In this document: piece by piece, positions 45,302 to 58,100 of the stretch | How the letters are laid out: every line of letters begins with the position of its first letter | How positions within the stretch are numbered: the stretch's first letter is position 1 | Source of the DNA: Trichoderma breve | Taxonomy: Eukaryota; Ascomycota; Sordariomycetes; Hypocreales; Hypocreaceae | DNA length: 64,000 nt | NCBI RefSeq assembly: GCF_028502605.1 | Contig: NC_079232.1 | Coordinates: 124,001-188,000, forward strand | Direction of reading: 5' to 3' | Made by a program: the position numbers and the translations under genes | Notes under the pieces: model-generated | The model's database searches: none | What the model was told of the DNA's origin: nothing | Seen by the model: only the letters and a program-made list of their open reading frames with translations

Positions 45302-47409
45302 TTTAACTTTAGTAGTTGGTGTTCAACTAAAGCAATAATTGATGATATAGATGGGTTATTGATCATAAGAAGTAGATGCAGGTTCGCTAGCAAAGGCTCG
45401 GTACCTATATATATTTGATCAAGACAAGCACGCTCGGCTCGTAGTTGCTATATCCCATGGTACTTTTGTCATTATTAATTCCTCAATGACCATAGGATGA
45501 TCAAAAGAAATTGCTATATATAGCGTGTTGAACGCAGTCAAGTGGAAGCGGACGACAGCTATGCAGTAGCCACCTGTGTGATCATGTTCATTGTGCCTCG
45601 GTTCCCTGCGACATGGTTAGGGCTATAACTACTTCAACTCTCTGCGAATATCGTAGGTATTGGAAGTATCGGGTGCTGGAAATTAGTACTATAGAACCAT
45701 GTCAAACTGACCCCACGGCCCCTGCAACCTCGCACTCGTCTAGCAATATATATGTCTGCATGCACAATGCTATATACCGTAATATGCCCGTAGATCCCTA
45801 CATTTCATCTGGGTCGTAGGCGAGGCGAATATGCTATGAGAATGAGATCTTTCCACTCGTGGGGCGACCGTGTGATGCTATTGGTGAGGCATTCCATCGG
45901 AAAAAACGGCTCGATCTAGATTTCCGCTTCGTTCTTCTTGGGCGCCTTATTAGTGAGGTGATCTTCGGTAATTGATTTGGCTAGACTTGCCCGTCTAAAT
46001 CACGCATCGGCATCTGAGAGAGGTGCTCGGGCTGGGAAAAGTTGCGATTGGGTTATTACGGTGCTAGTAATTCATTTTTTCTCTCTCTATTAACCTCGGC
46101 GTTGTTTGTCTAGATAGCTCTCGTGTCGCTCTAAGACACAAACTGCAGGTGCATATTTACATAGCTACAACTTCTTCGTTATATCAAGTAATAGAGAGCA
46201 TTTAGTTATCTACCAATCGAAAGGTCCTTTTGAGCTACTTTCACTGCCGTGCATCCGCTACACTGCGAACGAAAGATAGCCGCCCACGGTTTTTGCGCAG
46301 GCGTTGCGAATGCAATACGGTCATAACCGCAACACAATACTGAATGAACTTGAATGAGAGACTTTTCCGTACATCACTAGATTTTAAAATGGCTGCTCTA
46401 TTTCTTTATTGACTATTAATTAAATATTTACGTACTAATACAGCATGCAATGAGCCTAACTGGATAGCGATTTACTAGAGGTTTGAGCGTCAGTCATTGA
46501 TGCCAGAGTGAAGCATCTACACACTGTCATGTCATTATGTTTCTCAAGTCGTCTACAGTGGTCGAAGTGAAGGGGCTAGTCGAAGGAGAAGAGCAAGTTG
46601 TTGGCAAGATTAGGGCCAAGGGGGACGATTACATCGAGATGCTCACTCGGGTCCAAGCGGCGAAGAAAACCTCTGCAGGACCACAAAAAAGAGGAAGAAT
46701 GCACCAGATTCAGGTTTCAAGTTGGGAATAATAGTGGGAGAAGACGTGCGTCCAGTGCAGAAGTTGCGTCTAGTACGTTATGGAGGATCAAATGTCTTTT
46801 TCCACCTCATGTATAATCACAATATATTCATCCCGATTTCTGCTTCCATGGAGTCATTTACTATGGCTGTGTTCATTACGATATGTCTATAGCTAACTGC
46901 TGACTGCGCTTCGTAGAGAGGGTTATTAATTTACTTCGAAAGGGATAGTATTCCATCTAAAGGTGCTACCTCTATTAAGTATTTGACCTTCCCTTCGACC
47001 AATCGCCTATATAATAAGGTGTTTCCTACCCCACATGTGCTTCACAACGTGCCCTTGATCCTCAATCCTAATTTTATCTCATCCTCGATGAACACGGTGA
47101 CTGTGCTGTCTTAGAAACTCCCCCATAGATGTCGTCAGGCTCTGGTTCTGCTGTATGGCCATTTGTTTGGAAAGATGGACTGCGTAAGTTCCTATTCTCG
47201 GATTTACCAACAGCGGAACGCACAACAATTGGAGACAAGAATGCCAAGAAACGGATCGAATGTGATTTGGTTTGGGAAAGTACGCACGCGACACAACAGC
47301 GCTCCCTTGCGTTGCCCAACTTGTCATCTCGGGGTTGCCCTCAAAAAACCTCCTCTTGAACTAAAAGTAAATACTTCCCTTTACTTTGTGTATTAGTGTC
47401 CATAGTAGT
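45302..47409. other. intergenic spacer
   Basis: About 2 kb without an intact gene. A 64-codon frame at 46537-46731 (...VEGEEQVVGKIRAKGDDYIEML...) is protein-like but unrecognised. It may be a remnant related to the decayed gene that follows. Confidence 0.4.
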
Positions 47410-48788
47410 AAATTACCTAGCTTGTGTTCCTCATATTTGAGGCGAATACTAGCTCCTATCAGTTACAAACCTCTGCCATACCTCATTGCCCTTGAATCGC
47501 CGCGCCGTGATATTGACAGCTGGCTAGGCCTCTGCAAGCATGAGCGTAGCTCAATTTCTTTGTACACGCATTTTGAGAGCGATCGCTCCTTGTCTACTCA
47601 ACCGCCTACTTGCTTTCGCCATAGCAGGCGTCGCGATGCTCAGCGCCAAACTAGACCACATTTACGCCCATCTGGATGTTCTACCTCAAACACATTTGCT
47701 GCTATGGAGTGCATCTTTCTATTCTCAGGATACGGCTTTCCTACTAATAATCAGAATTCTGATGGATCGCTGCTTCGGTATCATTTCGTCAGTAATAATA
47801 ACGACCATTAGTAGCTTTCTGCTCTTTGCGTCTGTGGTTTCAATACCGATCCACTCGGCTGATGGGAGTTGAAAGACGAGGCGGCCAAACTTGGTTCAGT
47901 TAATCTAACCGATTTTAACTACTACGGCATGCCTGAAGATGCCATAGAAGATTACCAGCGAAATGTTTTCTCATCGGCGAAAATGAATAACGAGAGGGCC
48001 TTCTCTCATCTGACGAGCTCAACCCACCACGACTTCGGCATTCCGGCAGACGAAGAATATGTCCCATTGGCAGGCGACATAGATCACGATGACTTATCCC
48101 ATGATTGAAACAAAGTGGGCTATGTCGATCGTTAGCTGAACAAAATACTTCAGATATTGGATGAACAAGATGTAGCAGGCGAGACTCTTGTGGTGGCTGT
48201 TAGTGACCATGGCCTTTTCATCGCAGAGCGCGGAACCATCACTCCCTACTCTAATTTACATGTCGCAAATTACCATGTGCCAACGACCATGTCACATCCT
48301 AAACTACTACATATCAACATTGACGATCCAGTCTATTCCATCCAAATCCTTCCCACCATCTTGGATCCTCTCATAGAGACCAAATCACTCTCGCTCTCTG
48401 AGAATCGCGCAGCTCATGATGTGGTCCGAAATTACGAGTGTCAATCTCACTTGCGACCGCTGCAGAAATTCTTAAAAACAACTGGACGAGGAGGCTGGCA
48501 GTTTACGATCATGAACTCAGGCGGCTCAACAATTGCAGTTAGGGATGCTCGCCAACCAAATTGAAGATCGATCATCCCTGTATTTGGCAACTACGAATGG
48601 AGATTCACCGATCTAGACACCGACCCCCATGAGCAAGTTCCGCTGCTATCATATGACTATAAGCCAGTTTGCGAAGTATGGAGGCAAAATTTGGATTAGA
48701 TGCGGCGATGTGGGTGGAAGAAGCCGCTGCCGTTACCCGTTGGTGGACTGACAAGAACTACAAGCAGGGCTGGCGCTACACGGCATGA
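47410..48788 (+). pseudogene. decayed membrane-anchored sulfatase (alkaline phosphatase superfamily)
   Basis: Fragments of one protein lie in order but in different frames. A multi-helix membrane segment (LLAFAIAGVAMLSAKLDHIY..., about 47540-47870) is followed by VNLTDFNYYGMPEDAIEDY and HHDFGIPADEEYVPLAGD (47905-48085), then KVGYVDR, a stop, and ILDEQDVAGETLVVAVSDHG (48150-48220). VRDARQPN, another stop, and FGNYEWRFTDLDTDPHEQ come next, and it ends RWWTDKNYKQGWRYTA at 48788. The catalytic N-terminal part, including the formylglycine Cys/Ser region, is missing between the membrane segment and 47905. At least three stops or frameshifts are present, so this is a non-functional relic of a fungal sulfatase-domain protein. 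Confidence 0.75.
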
Positions 48789-49702
48789 TCCACCTGTATT
48801 CAGTGGACGATAAATTGCCTGAGTATATGAATCTTGGTGCGCTCTTGAGAAGTCGACGGTGTAAAATGCATTCGTGCGCAAATGTGAAATTAGACACTAA
48901 TGACTATGAAGGGAACTTCAAATATTAATGTATATACATTCAAAGTACTAGTATCTTTGGTGGTGCGATAATAGCCGTCCAGCATGATGGGATGTCCATC
49001 ACATGTTGCAGATGCATAGCCTCAGTGCCTCGGGCCTGCTTGCACATGCCAAGCTTGCCACAGCCAGCTGTTCCTATTTACATACGGAGTATATACAATT
49101 GTATCCCACGATAGCGACACCGTCAAGTATTGCAGTAGGAGTGTCTATAAGACGACAATTTGTTCGATCATCTATTGTGGCGTTATCCCGGGCGATTAAG
49201 TTCATCGCCTCGTTAGGGCTTTTGTCTCGTCTTCAAACATATAGATGTGGCCCTAAAAAGAGCTTATTTCTGAAAGCCTGGAGGCATCCGCATGTACTTG
49301 AATGTTTGATGTCATAATGATGCCACCTCAAGATCTCGTACCTCCATATAGGATTCTCTCGACAGAGTACGCGATCTCATCCCACCATCTCCAGATGTTC
49401 AGCTGCGACAATCCACGCCACGCAATCATTCATATCCTATAGAAGCTAGCCATTAAATTCGGAGATTCGGGTATAAATACGCACTTCATCCCTGAAGTGA
49501 ATTTGACCTTTTGGGCCTGCTTGTTTTGGCTGAACCTGCATGAACACAATACGCCTAGACAGATGTCTCCGAAATTGGCCTCACGTCGTACTTAGCCATC
49601 GTATAATTTACCGTACATCCTATTTATACGTCCAACGATTTTTGCATTTGGAAACATTCGTTTTTATAACAGAAATACACAATAAAAAAACAAAACAACA
49701 AG
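48789..49702. other. intergenic spacer
   Basis: 3' flank of the pseudogene and promoter of the trehalose phosphorylase gene. No gene seen. Confidence 0.5.
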
Positions 49703-52285
49703 ATGAGTGACGCGTCTAATCAAGAGTTTCACGTCAGCGCTTCGCTTCGTCGCAAGTCGCAAGCGGAAAAACTGGTCGAGAAAGAAGGATGTTTCGGCCT
49801 TAGCCTGACTGTCAGTCTCCGCCGTGAGCTTAATATGGTCTCTTTTGAAGAGTGTCCAAAAGAACACTTGACACAGAAAAAAATTGCCAAGAAAAGGAAG
49901 GGAAGCAAAACAATTCTTCAGTAGCTAACCTGATCTTCTTAGCCCGTATTCATTGGAATATCAGCCACATCGTCCGGGTACAAAGAGTACTTGGTTTCCT
50001 TTGCTGTTCGTGATGCTACTTACCTACTCGATTTTGCGATTAAAAAGATTTCACCACCAGAAGGCTCAAATGGTCGCGATTTCATTGCCGACTACATTAT
50101 CAAGTCAATCAGGTGGTACGAGCATACAACTTTCGTTAAAGTCGTAGGCGCTGGCCTTCCCCGTGCGTTGCAGACGACGAGCCCAACACTTTGCTCTCGT
50201 CTTTGGCTTGAATTGGACATTGTTCCTCTTGTTATTCAGCAGCCTCATGAACATACTGAGAGGATAAGTCTCTGGCTTACCAAACGAGTGGACGAACAAG
50301 CTGATTCAATGGCACGAAAATGCATCATGTAAGCTATGATACTTGGTTCATGATTCACCCGTATACATATGGTCGTATAAGTGATTGACTGTCCTAGGAA
50401 CTTTGGTCCTTCGTTAGCACCCCTTTTACAAGTTGCCTGGCGCGGCATTGTAGAAGTTGATGCATCATTTCAAGCGCCGCTCATCTCAGTCGAGGATTAC
50501 AAAACCACATGCAATTCCGCGACTTGGGAGGCAGTGATGCATTATGCAAAAACTTTACGGAAGCATAAGACCAAAATTGCTTTCTTCAGCAGCACTCCTC
50601 AAGGTGGCGGCGTTGCATTGATGAGGCACGCTCTCGTGAGGTTTTCTCGTGCGTTGGGAGTAGATCTTCGCTGGTACGGTACGTTGTTCATTCTCACAAG
50701 CACCAATATTCGTTGCGCGCATTCGGATACGAATTAAAGAATTGTAGTTCCAAAACCTCACCCGGGAGTGTTTCGAATCACCAAAAATATCCACAATACG
50801 CTGCAAGGGGTGAGCGAGGATGGTAAATACATCTCTGCGGACGAAAAGAACGCGATAGTGGACTGGATTACCGACAACGGCAAACGGTATTGGTTCTCAA
50901 ACGACGGACCATTGTGCCGACCAGATAAAGGCGGCGCCGATGTCATTATTATTGACGATCCCCAAATGCCTTGTCTCATTCCGCAAATCAAGAAACTTAC
51001 ACCATCGCGGCCAGTGTTTTACCGATCGCATATCCAGATTCGAACTGACTTGATCAAAGTCGCTGGCTCTCCTCAAGCAGATATCTGGGACTTCCTCTGG
51101 CAAAATATCAAGCAAGCCGACTTATTCATTAGCCATCCGATTCCTTCTTTTGTGCCCCATAATGTGCCTAAGGAGAAGGTACTCTACATGCCTGCAACGA
51201 CCGATTGGTATGTATTACATGTCAAGGATAAAGGAAGGCCGTCATACTGACACTCATCTAGGCTAGATGGCTTGAATAAACCGATGGAAATCTGGGACAC
51301 TGGATACTACGGCCATCTGTACAATGTCAAATGCCGTGGAGAACGAATGACAGAGCTGCAATGGCCAAGAAGTGAGTAAATGCAGCGTTCATGTAAGAGA
51401 TGGCTTCATCATATGCTAAACCCACCGTAACTAGGGAGGTATATCATCCAAGTATCACGCTTTGATCCCGCCAAGGGACTGCCAACGGTTGTTGATGCTG
51501 TGAGTATGACCAATAGCATTAAGTATCTCCAGCGTTTTAATATTTTATTGAGCTAACAAGGCCCGGCTGTGGCATTTTAGTACGCTTGTTTCCGAGAACA
51601 GCTCGAAAAGCATGGTGGTGTCGCCATCCCCCAGCTCGTCATGTCAGTTTCCCCGTTTTGTATGTTTCATACATAAACACTAACTTTATCCGAACAAAGC
51701 TGCGGCAATGCATCTGTTGATGACCCCGATGGTATTGCTATCTACGATCAAGTAATGACGCAGCTAGAAACAAAATATCCCCACATCATGGGCGACGTGA
51801 GCGTCATGCGCTTGGATCCATGCGATCAGCTATTGAACTGTCTCATGGCAAATGCCCACGTCGTCCTACAGCTTTCCACATACGAAGGTTTCGAAGTCAA
51901 GGTCTCTGAGGCACTCCATGCGGGTCGTCCTGTCATTGCTACATATGCTGGCGGGATACCCCTTCAGATCAAAGATAAAATCGACGGCTTCCTCGTTGAA
52001 CCGGGCGATTGGAAAGCAGTCGCTGGTCATTTGATGGAGTTGTTTACAGATCTCAAATTACACGATCGAATGTCACAAGCCGCAAAAACCGGCGTTTCAG
52101 ACGAAGTTTCAACTGTTGGAAATGCGTTATCTTGGTATTATCTGGCCATGAAATGGGCACAGAAAGGGCCTAAGCTTGAACTGCTGGGGAATGAACAATG
52201 GGTTAATGATATGGCCCGAAGCGAAGCTGGTCAGCCGTATACGGAAGGCGAAAATCGCTTACCACGCAGCTTCACTCAGCTGTAG
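49703..52285 (+). CDS. trehalose phosphorylase (CCG-9-type GT4 enzyme)
   Basis: Exons 49703-49810, 49943-50328, 50398-50678, 50748-51207, 51262-51371, 51435-51499, 51581-51642 and 51700-52285 give about 685 residues. The C-terminal half is a GT-B glycosyltransferase family 4 domain: VSRFDPAKGLPTVVDAY, STYEGFEVKVSEALHAGRPVIAT with the EX7E-like Glu residues, and GFLVEPGD. The N-terminal half (FAVRDATYLLDFAIKKI, FFSSTPQGGGVALMRHAL, WYVPKPHPGVFRITKNIHN) is the fold partner seen in fungal trehalose phosphorylase/synthase such as Neurospora CCG-9. It reversibly interconverts trehalose plus phosphate with glucose 1-phosphate plus glucose in the cytosol. The first donor (GTCAGT at 49811) is chosen for frame; the exact N-terminus is less certain. 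Confidence 0.88.
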
Positions 52286-52563
52286 TTACGCAGTATACGA
52301 GTTCAACATTGGAATTACTACTTTCACTTTGGCGAACCTGCTCACTTAGGTAACAGACATGACGCGAGGTGATTGAGTATGCTTAAGGACAACATTAGCA
52401 CTATTCACAATGTCCGTGAATTGCTCAACGGTATTGTAATCCCCTTTCATGTTGCTTGTGTCAATCGCGCATCTCGATCTCGACTATTTCGACAAGATGG
52501 CGACCAGAAACCGAATTTTGAAGGTGGCTACTCTGCTTGAACCACAAAGGCGGAAAGGCGAGT

Positions 52564-52628
52564 GTGTTGTATGATGTGGAGTGAATGCTGTATGACGGAA
52601 AGTGAATGTTATATGATAGAAAGCGAAT
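52564..52628. repeat. imperfect 21-bp tandem repeat
   Basis: Units GTGAATGCTGTATGACGGAAA (52581) and GTGAATGTTATATGATAGAAA (52602), flanked by partial units on both sides. Four differences between the two full copies are mainly transitions. Confidence 0.6.
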
Positions 52629-52791
52629 GAAGGCGTCACTATGTAGTCATTAATAGGGTCTAGTTTTGAACGTTATGTACATCATCCAGCCACTTTTCAT
52701 CCACTATGTATTCTATCCTATCAAATGCTAGATCTTAGGTTCAAAATACATGAATGCTGCATCCGATGAGATGAAGGAAGGCAGCATTTTC

Positions 52792-52822
52792 CCTAATTGG
52801 TAGATTTTACCTAATTGGTAGA
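52792..52822. repeat. 18-bp-spaced direct repeat
   Basis: CCTAATTGGTAGA occurs twice (52792-52804 and 52810-52822) with a 5-nt gap. Confidence 0.6.
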
Positions 52823-53471
52823 GCGGCAACTTCGTTACCGGAACTCGGGCAAGCTCTATACGAGAATTGTGCCTAAGGTACATGTACTTAAAACGACTCC
52901 GGCATCCGAACATACCTATGCATACCTAGGTAGGTATTTATACCCCCGACTTCCCATAGTCTCAGCGGCACGGTAATCTCGATTTCGAATATTCTTTTTA
53001 TTTATTGAGCAGCTCTGCAGTCATGCGGCTTCTTGTTAGCATACGAATATAATGACCGTAAGTAATCTTCGGCCGGTATTCTTCCAGTGTTACTATTCCC
53101 CCTTCCGCTTCACCTTACAAGATTCCTAAAGTGCCAAGATGTCCGGACATTTCATCCGGTCAGCACGCACATGCATCTTTCTCACGTAATTCCTTCGAGA
53201 TAGACACAGTATTACAGTATTACATACGTATCTCTCCATAGGCATGCATAAATCGATGCAACATTGCCCCCACCTACTGGCCGATACCCCTGTGGGAGGA
53301 GTGAATGTCCGACCAACGCAGGTCAAGGCATCCTTCGTAAGCACTGACAGTTGGAGGGACACGAAAAGTCCCCGAGCGCGAATTTCATCAAACACTCTAC
53401 CTCGAGCGCGTTAAGAGGTGCTCCCGGATTGATGACCTCTGTCACTACGCTGGCATGACCATTAAGATATA

Positions 53472-54949
53472 ATGATGGAAGTCTCAGCCAGCCAGCAGCG
53501 CAGGCGACTTCGGTCTGCCTGCGATGTCTGCCATGCGTCCAAAGTTCGATGCTCAGGAGGCCAGCCGTGCAAAAAGTGCTGCAACTCGTACGTAAGAGAC
53601 CTGAAAGCCCGCGATAACGGGATTCCAAGGGCGCAAGCAAAGATTGGCCATGAATAACCTCATATCTAGCAATCTTCCTTGTACATATAGTTACATGGCA
53701 AAGTTGGGGAAGCCAAAAGGCAGCCGGAATAAAAGAACGCTCGAAAGGCTAGGCCTCGCAATCGCCGGCGGCACAAATTCCACCATCAATGCGTGTATTC
53801 AAGCCTCAGCAAACAACGCATTTCAAGGCGACTGGCCAGTAATGCTAAACACTCACCAAGGCGAACGGGAGAAAGACATGCCAGCAACAACAACAATATC
53901 GCCACCGTCTGACGCCAATGCTTCTCTGCCCACAACCTTATCCATCACAGCACCTTCATGCACCGCATGCACGCCCGTCATAAATGATCCCACTCCCGAT
54001 CTAAGCATGGAACTAAGCAGTATATTGGATTTTGAAGTGCCACTATTCTTCTCGCCGCAATCTCCGACTAGTAAAGATCCTCAATTCGTGCCAGGTAAGA
54101 GCCTTCTATTTCGGGCTGGAGATATTTTATCAGCAATCATGTGTAATAACTGGTATAGATTTCCTTGATATCCTATTCGCTAGCAATCCTAACACCGATA
54201 TCCTGTCCAATGGCCCAGACAGCGAGTCAGGCGTAGGGCGTCGATCGCGGATTGGTAGCTATGAAGTGGCAGCAAATGGGTCTCCGCCGTCATTGATGCA
54301 GCCCAATAACTCGAACTCGAATTCTCCTAATTCTCCTCATGAGGTTCATAAAAGGCCTAAGCAATTTCCACCTATAAGAGGCGAGCAGAGACAAACGGTA
54401 TCGTCACTGTCCAATTGCATTTGCTTGAAGATGCTCACCGGAATGCAATGCTCTCTCAGTGGCATTGAGCGCAAGCAAGGGAATCGGCGTCTCGACATTA
54501 TACTGTCTATGGCCACAATGATTCTTGACTGCTCAAGCCGTGCTCTTGCGTGCGACCCCTGCTGGCTAGACAGCCAGGTTCTTTTCCTGATCATGGTCTT
54601 GTTGCAGACTGTTTTTAACTGGGCCATTATCAATTGCAACAATGCGAGAAGTCGGGACGCTCATAAGCCGCCTTCTATCAACTTTGGCACATGGAATGTG
54701 TCGGAGGAAGAAGGCACTGCGGTGAAACTGTTGCTAGTAAATCGCATTATGGCAAAGAGCAAGTCTACTGTGAACATAGTTCGTCAGCGTATTGACAGCA
54801 TTTCATCAACAGAGACCGAGGGTCGTTATCAGCCTATAGATTCCCAAATCTTGTATGTAGCCTTGAAGCGAGTGGCAGATGCCCTAGCTGAGGTCCGAAG
54901 GCATGGAAAGGAAATGGGTACATGTTATGACAGTGACTCTACAATCTGA
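53472..54949 (+). CDS. AflR-type Zn2Cys6 regulator of secondary metabolism
   Basis: Exons 53472-53587, 53670-54094 and 54159-54949 give 443 residues. The DNA-binding part is typical AflR type: [19 protein letters not shown], then [13 protein letters not shown] across the first intron, followed by [14 protein letters not shown], the basic linker characteristic of this subfamily. A low-complexity Thr/Pro/Ser region precedes the C-terminal AflR domain (PF08493) with [34 protein letters not shown] and [14 protein letters not shown]. These proteins are pathway-specific activators encoded inside their clusters. It is tail to tail with the NRPS gene, 207 bp away, so I infer it controls the NRPS and efflux pump. 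Confidence 0.92.
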
Positions 54950-55156
54950 TATCACCGTTCTTATTATAAATGTTACATGTTGCTATGTCTAGGTACCTTG
55001 ATCTACGGGGTAGCCTACTCATGTTATGGAGGTGGTAACATTTGACAGATAGCGAACCATATTTTCTCTGACTGATAGATAGAATTTCTGTTTGGAGAGT
55101 CAAAATTCTGTGTTGCGCCCACTCTAAATCTCACTCCCAATGTTTTACGATCTACT

Positions 55157-58100
55157 TTACTGGAACATCCAGGCAATCTCTCCTAGAGAAGGCGCTCTAA
55201 GTATATCGCACAAATCTCCACGTAACCCATTCTCGCCTAATAAATAGTGAAGCCGGAGTGCTGTTATAGATGTTCCTCCCAGGTCATACAGTGTCGTCTC
55301 GGGTGTAATGCCCTCTGTCTGAATGCCTAGTGCCTCAGAAAAAGCCTTGCGAACTTCATTAACCCTCTTGTGATAAGACGGCATAGCTTCCAATGGATCG
55401 TAGTCATTCAATAGCCTGAATGAGAAAAGAATTTCAGCCGGTGCCGAGCCAGATAGAAGGCCCTTGAAGACGGTCGGGATGAAGGACATAATCGCTGCCA
55501 TTTGCGGCGGAGACAGAACGCCAGCATTGTACTCGATGCCGCAGTGCAGTCCATCATCCTGCTCGCTAAATTCTAGCTGCAATGTAAATTTGGCTCCTCG
55601 CGTTCGAATGCGTTCGCTCGAAACCTGAGCGCCAGGTATCTTGAGGGAATGCTCCAGTGCATCAGACTGCCAGTGATAAATAACCACAACATCAAAGAGA
55701 GATCTCCGATCTTTTGCCAATTGTAAAATTTCTGAATAAGGCATCTGGTTTTCAACCGAAAGGTTAATTTCCGACACGATATCGTTGATGAGCTTACTGG
55801 AGTCCACCATGTTATTATCATCGAGTTTTATGCGCAATGGTAGCCTGTCGAGAAGGAGGCCCATAATGTTCGCCGCCCCAGGCTCGTCTCGATTCATATA
55901 TGGAATTCCTAATACAATGTCGCTGTAACCGAACACTGTATAAAGTGTAATTGCGGACGCAGCTAGGGCCATACGCTGCGAAAAGCCCTTACCATCCGTA
56001 GTTGAGATGATGATGGATTCATAACCAGGTATCTCATGACCCGGCCTTCCAAGTTCATGTTTGCTTAATAACGGAATTGTCTCTATTCTTCTAACACGAT
56101 CGTTCCAAAATTCTCGCTTCGCTAATTTTGTTGGCGTTGCAGGTAGGGAACTGTTCTTTTGAAGCCACTGCGTCCATTCGAGATAGGTGCCCTTGTGCGT
56201 ATTTTCATCAACAGCTTGCCCATTGCAAACTGCGGCATCGGCTGCTGCCAGGTATTTCTGACTAATTGATTGTAGCAAAAGGGCAAGCGATGCCTTATCT
56301 GTAACGATGTGATGCGTTATAAGTGAGAGCGACGTCTTTGTCGTAGCATGCTCATCTTTCTCTGCACAGATAACCGCCCTAATGAGTTGGTCATGGGCCA
56401 GGTCAAAAGGTTTATCTATCAGGGCCTGTAGGTCCTTGGAACCTATAGATCGCCCCGAGAAGACCAAAGGTGGAGTAACTTTATCGCTGACGAGCCGGTA
56501 GATGAACCCTTCTTTGAGGACATAGCGAGCTCGAAGAATTGGGTTTTCTTGGATTACAGAGATCAAACATTCATTCAACAGCTTAATGTTGACATCACCT
56601 TTAATGATGAATTGGAATGCGGTGTTGAAGAGCGACTTCGTGTTCGACATGATGTGCCATAAATAAAATTCTTCTTCGAGTTGCGACGGTATTTGTGCTG
56701 CCATTATACTTGGCGGAGCGGACAGAGTGGATAGGAACGACTTGAATGTAGTAATTCCATCCTCTAGCTCATCAAGAGCTGCAAATCGATCGATTTCTTT
56801 TGCAAGATTTGATAGAACTGTTTCTCTGATGAGAAGTGGCACCGGAGTGTGATGACCTGTGCGCTCAGCGATTAAACGAGCTGCCTTGATAGCTAGTAGA
56901 GAGTTTCCACCAATGGCCAAGAAATCATCATCTCGGGAAATTTTTCGCTCATTATTATGACCTTGGAAGTCGAGAACTTTTCTCCAAATTTCTGCTATCA
57001 ACTTTTCTGTCGGCGTTGACGGTGCATCTCCTTGGTCCAGGTTTTCAGTAGCCAACTCCCGAAGAGCTTTGCGGTCAATTTTGAGATTAGACGACTGTGG
57101 CAAGGATTCTATCGCTATTACCTGCGCAGGACAAGCGTAAGCGGGTAGAAACTTCTTGACCATTCGTCCAGCTGATAAAACATCAACAGTACTTGGCGTG
57201 ACAAAGGCTACAAGACGGACACGGTCGACGACAATTGCAACAGCGCTTTGTATAGAGGAATCTGCACGCATAAGAGCGCTTTCGACTTCTTCCATTTCAA
57301 TTCGGTATCCTCGCAATTTTACCTGGTTGTCAATTCGTCCCACGTAGGCCACTTTCATGTCTTGTGTCCAATAACCGAGATCTCCAGTCTTATACATTAC
57401 TTTGCCAAGAGAGAAAGGGTTTGGAACAAATGCATTCAAAGTTTCGGTTTGTAGATTCCAGTATCCGTCAGTAATTTGTTCTCCAGAGATGTAAATCTCT
57501 CCTGTGACTCCAATGGGAACTAAACACTGGTGATGGTCTAATAGGTAGATATCCAGATGGGGGACGACTTTTCCGATGGTGACTTGCTCTCCAGGGCGAA
57601 GCTCAGTTCGAGTCGAGATAGGCCCACACTTTCACCAGCAACCAGCAGTGTCAGTCGACTCTCTCATAAGTCCATCTACATATGTCTAAAGATTGACTGT
57701 GACTCACCTCGCTCGGTCCGTAAAAATTGAACAAGCGCTTATGTGACCATCTATCTGCGAGGCTTTGGGGAACAGGCTCTCCAGCAAGACCAATCGTTTC
57801 GACGTTGGAGAATTCTTCTGGCGACAGAGCTGCTAGCAGTGATGGCGTAGAATAGGTTGCATCTACACGCTTGAGGTGCCCAAGAGGATCACTGGGGTCT
57901 TTCAAAACTAGTGTCCCACCATAACATATTGATCCAAATAGCTCAACGAGCACTACGTCGAAGCCTATTCAACAAAATGGTGAGTACATCAGCGTCAGAG
58001 AGAATTTTTCTGTGGCAAGGCATATATAAATAAAGCGTGTTCCACTCACCGAGAGCGTAGACTTGAGCATGTCGGCGACCAGGCCTAGAGAACATTCGGT

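Larger units (their letters stand above)
52286..53471. other. intergenic spacer with degenerate repeats
   Basis: No gene seen. It holds the two short repeats listed separately and the promoter of the AflR-type regulator. Confidence 0.5.
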
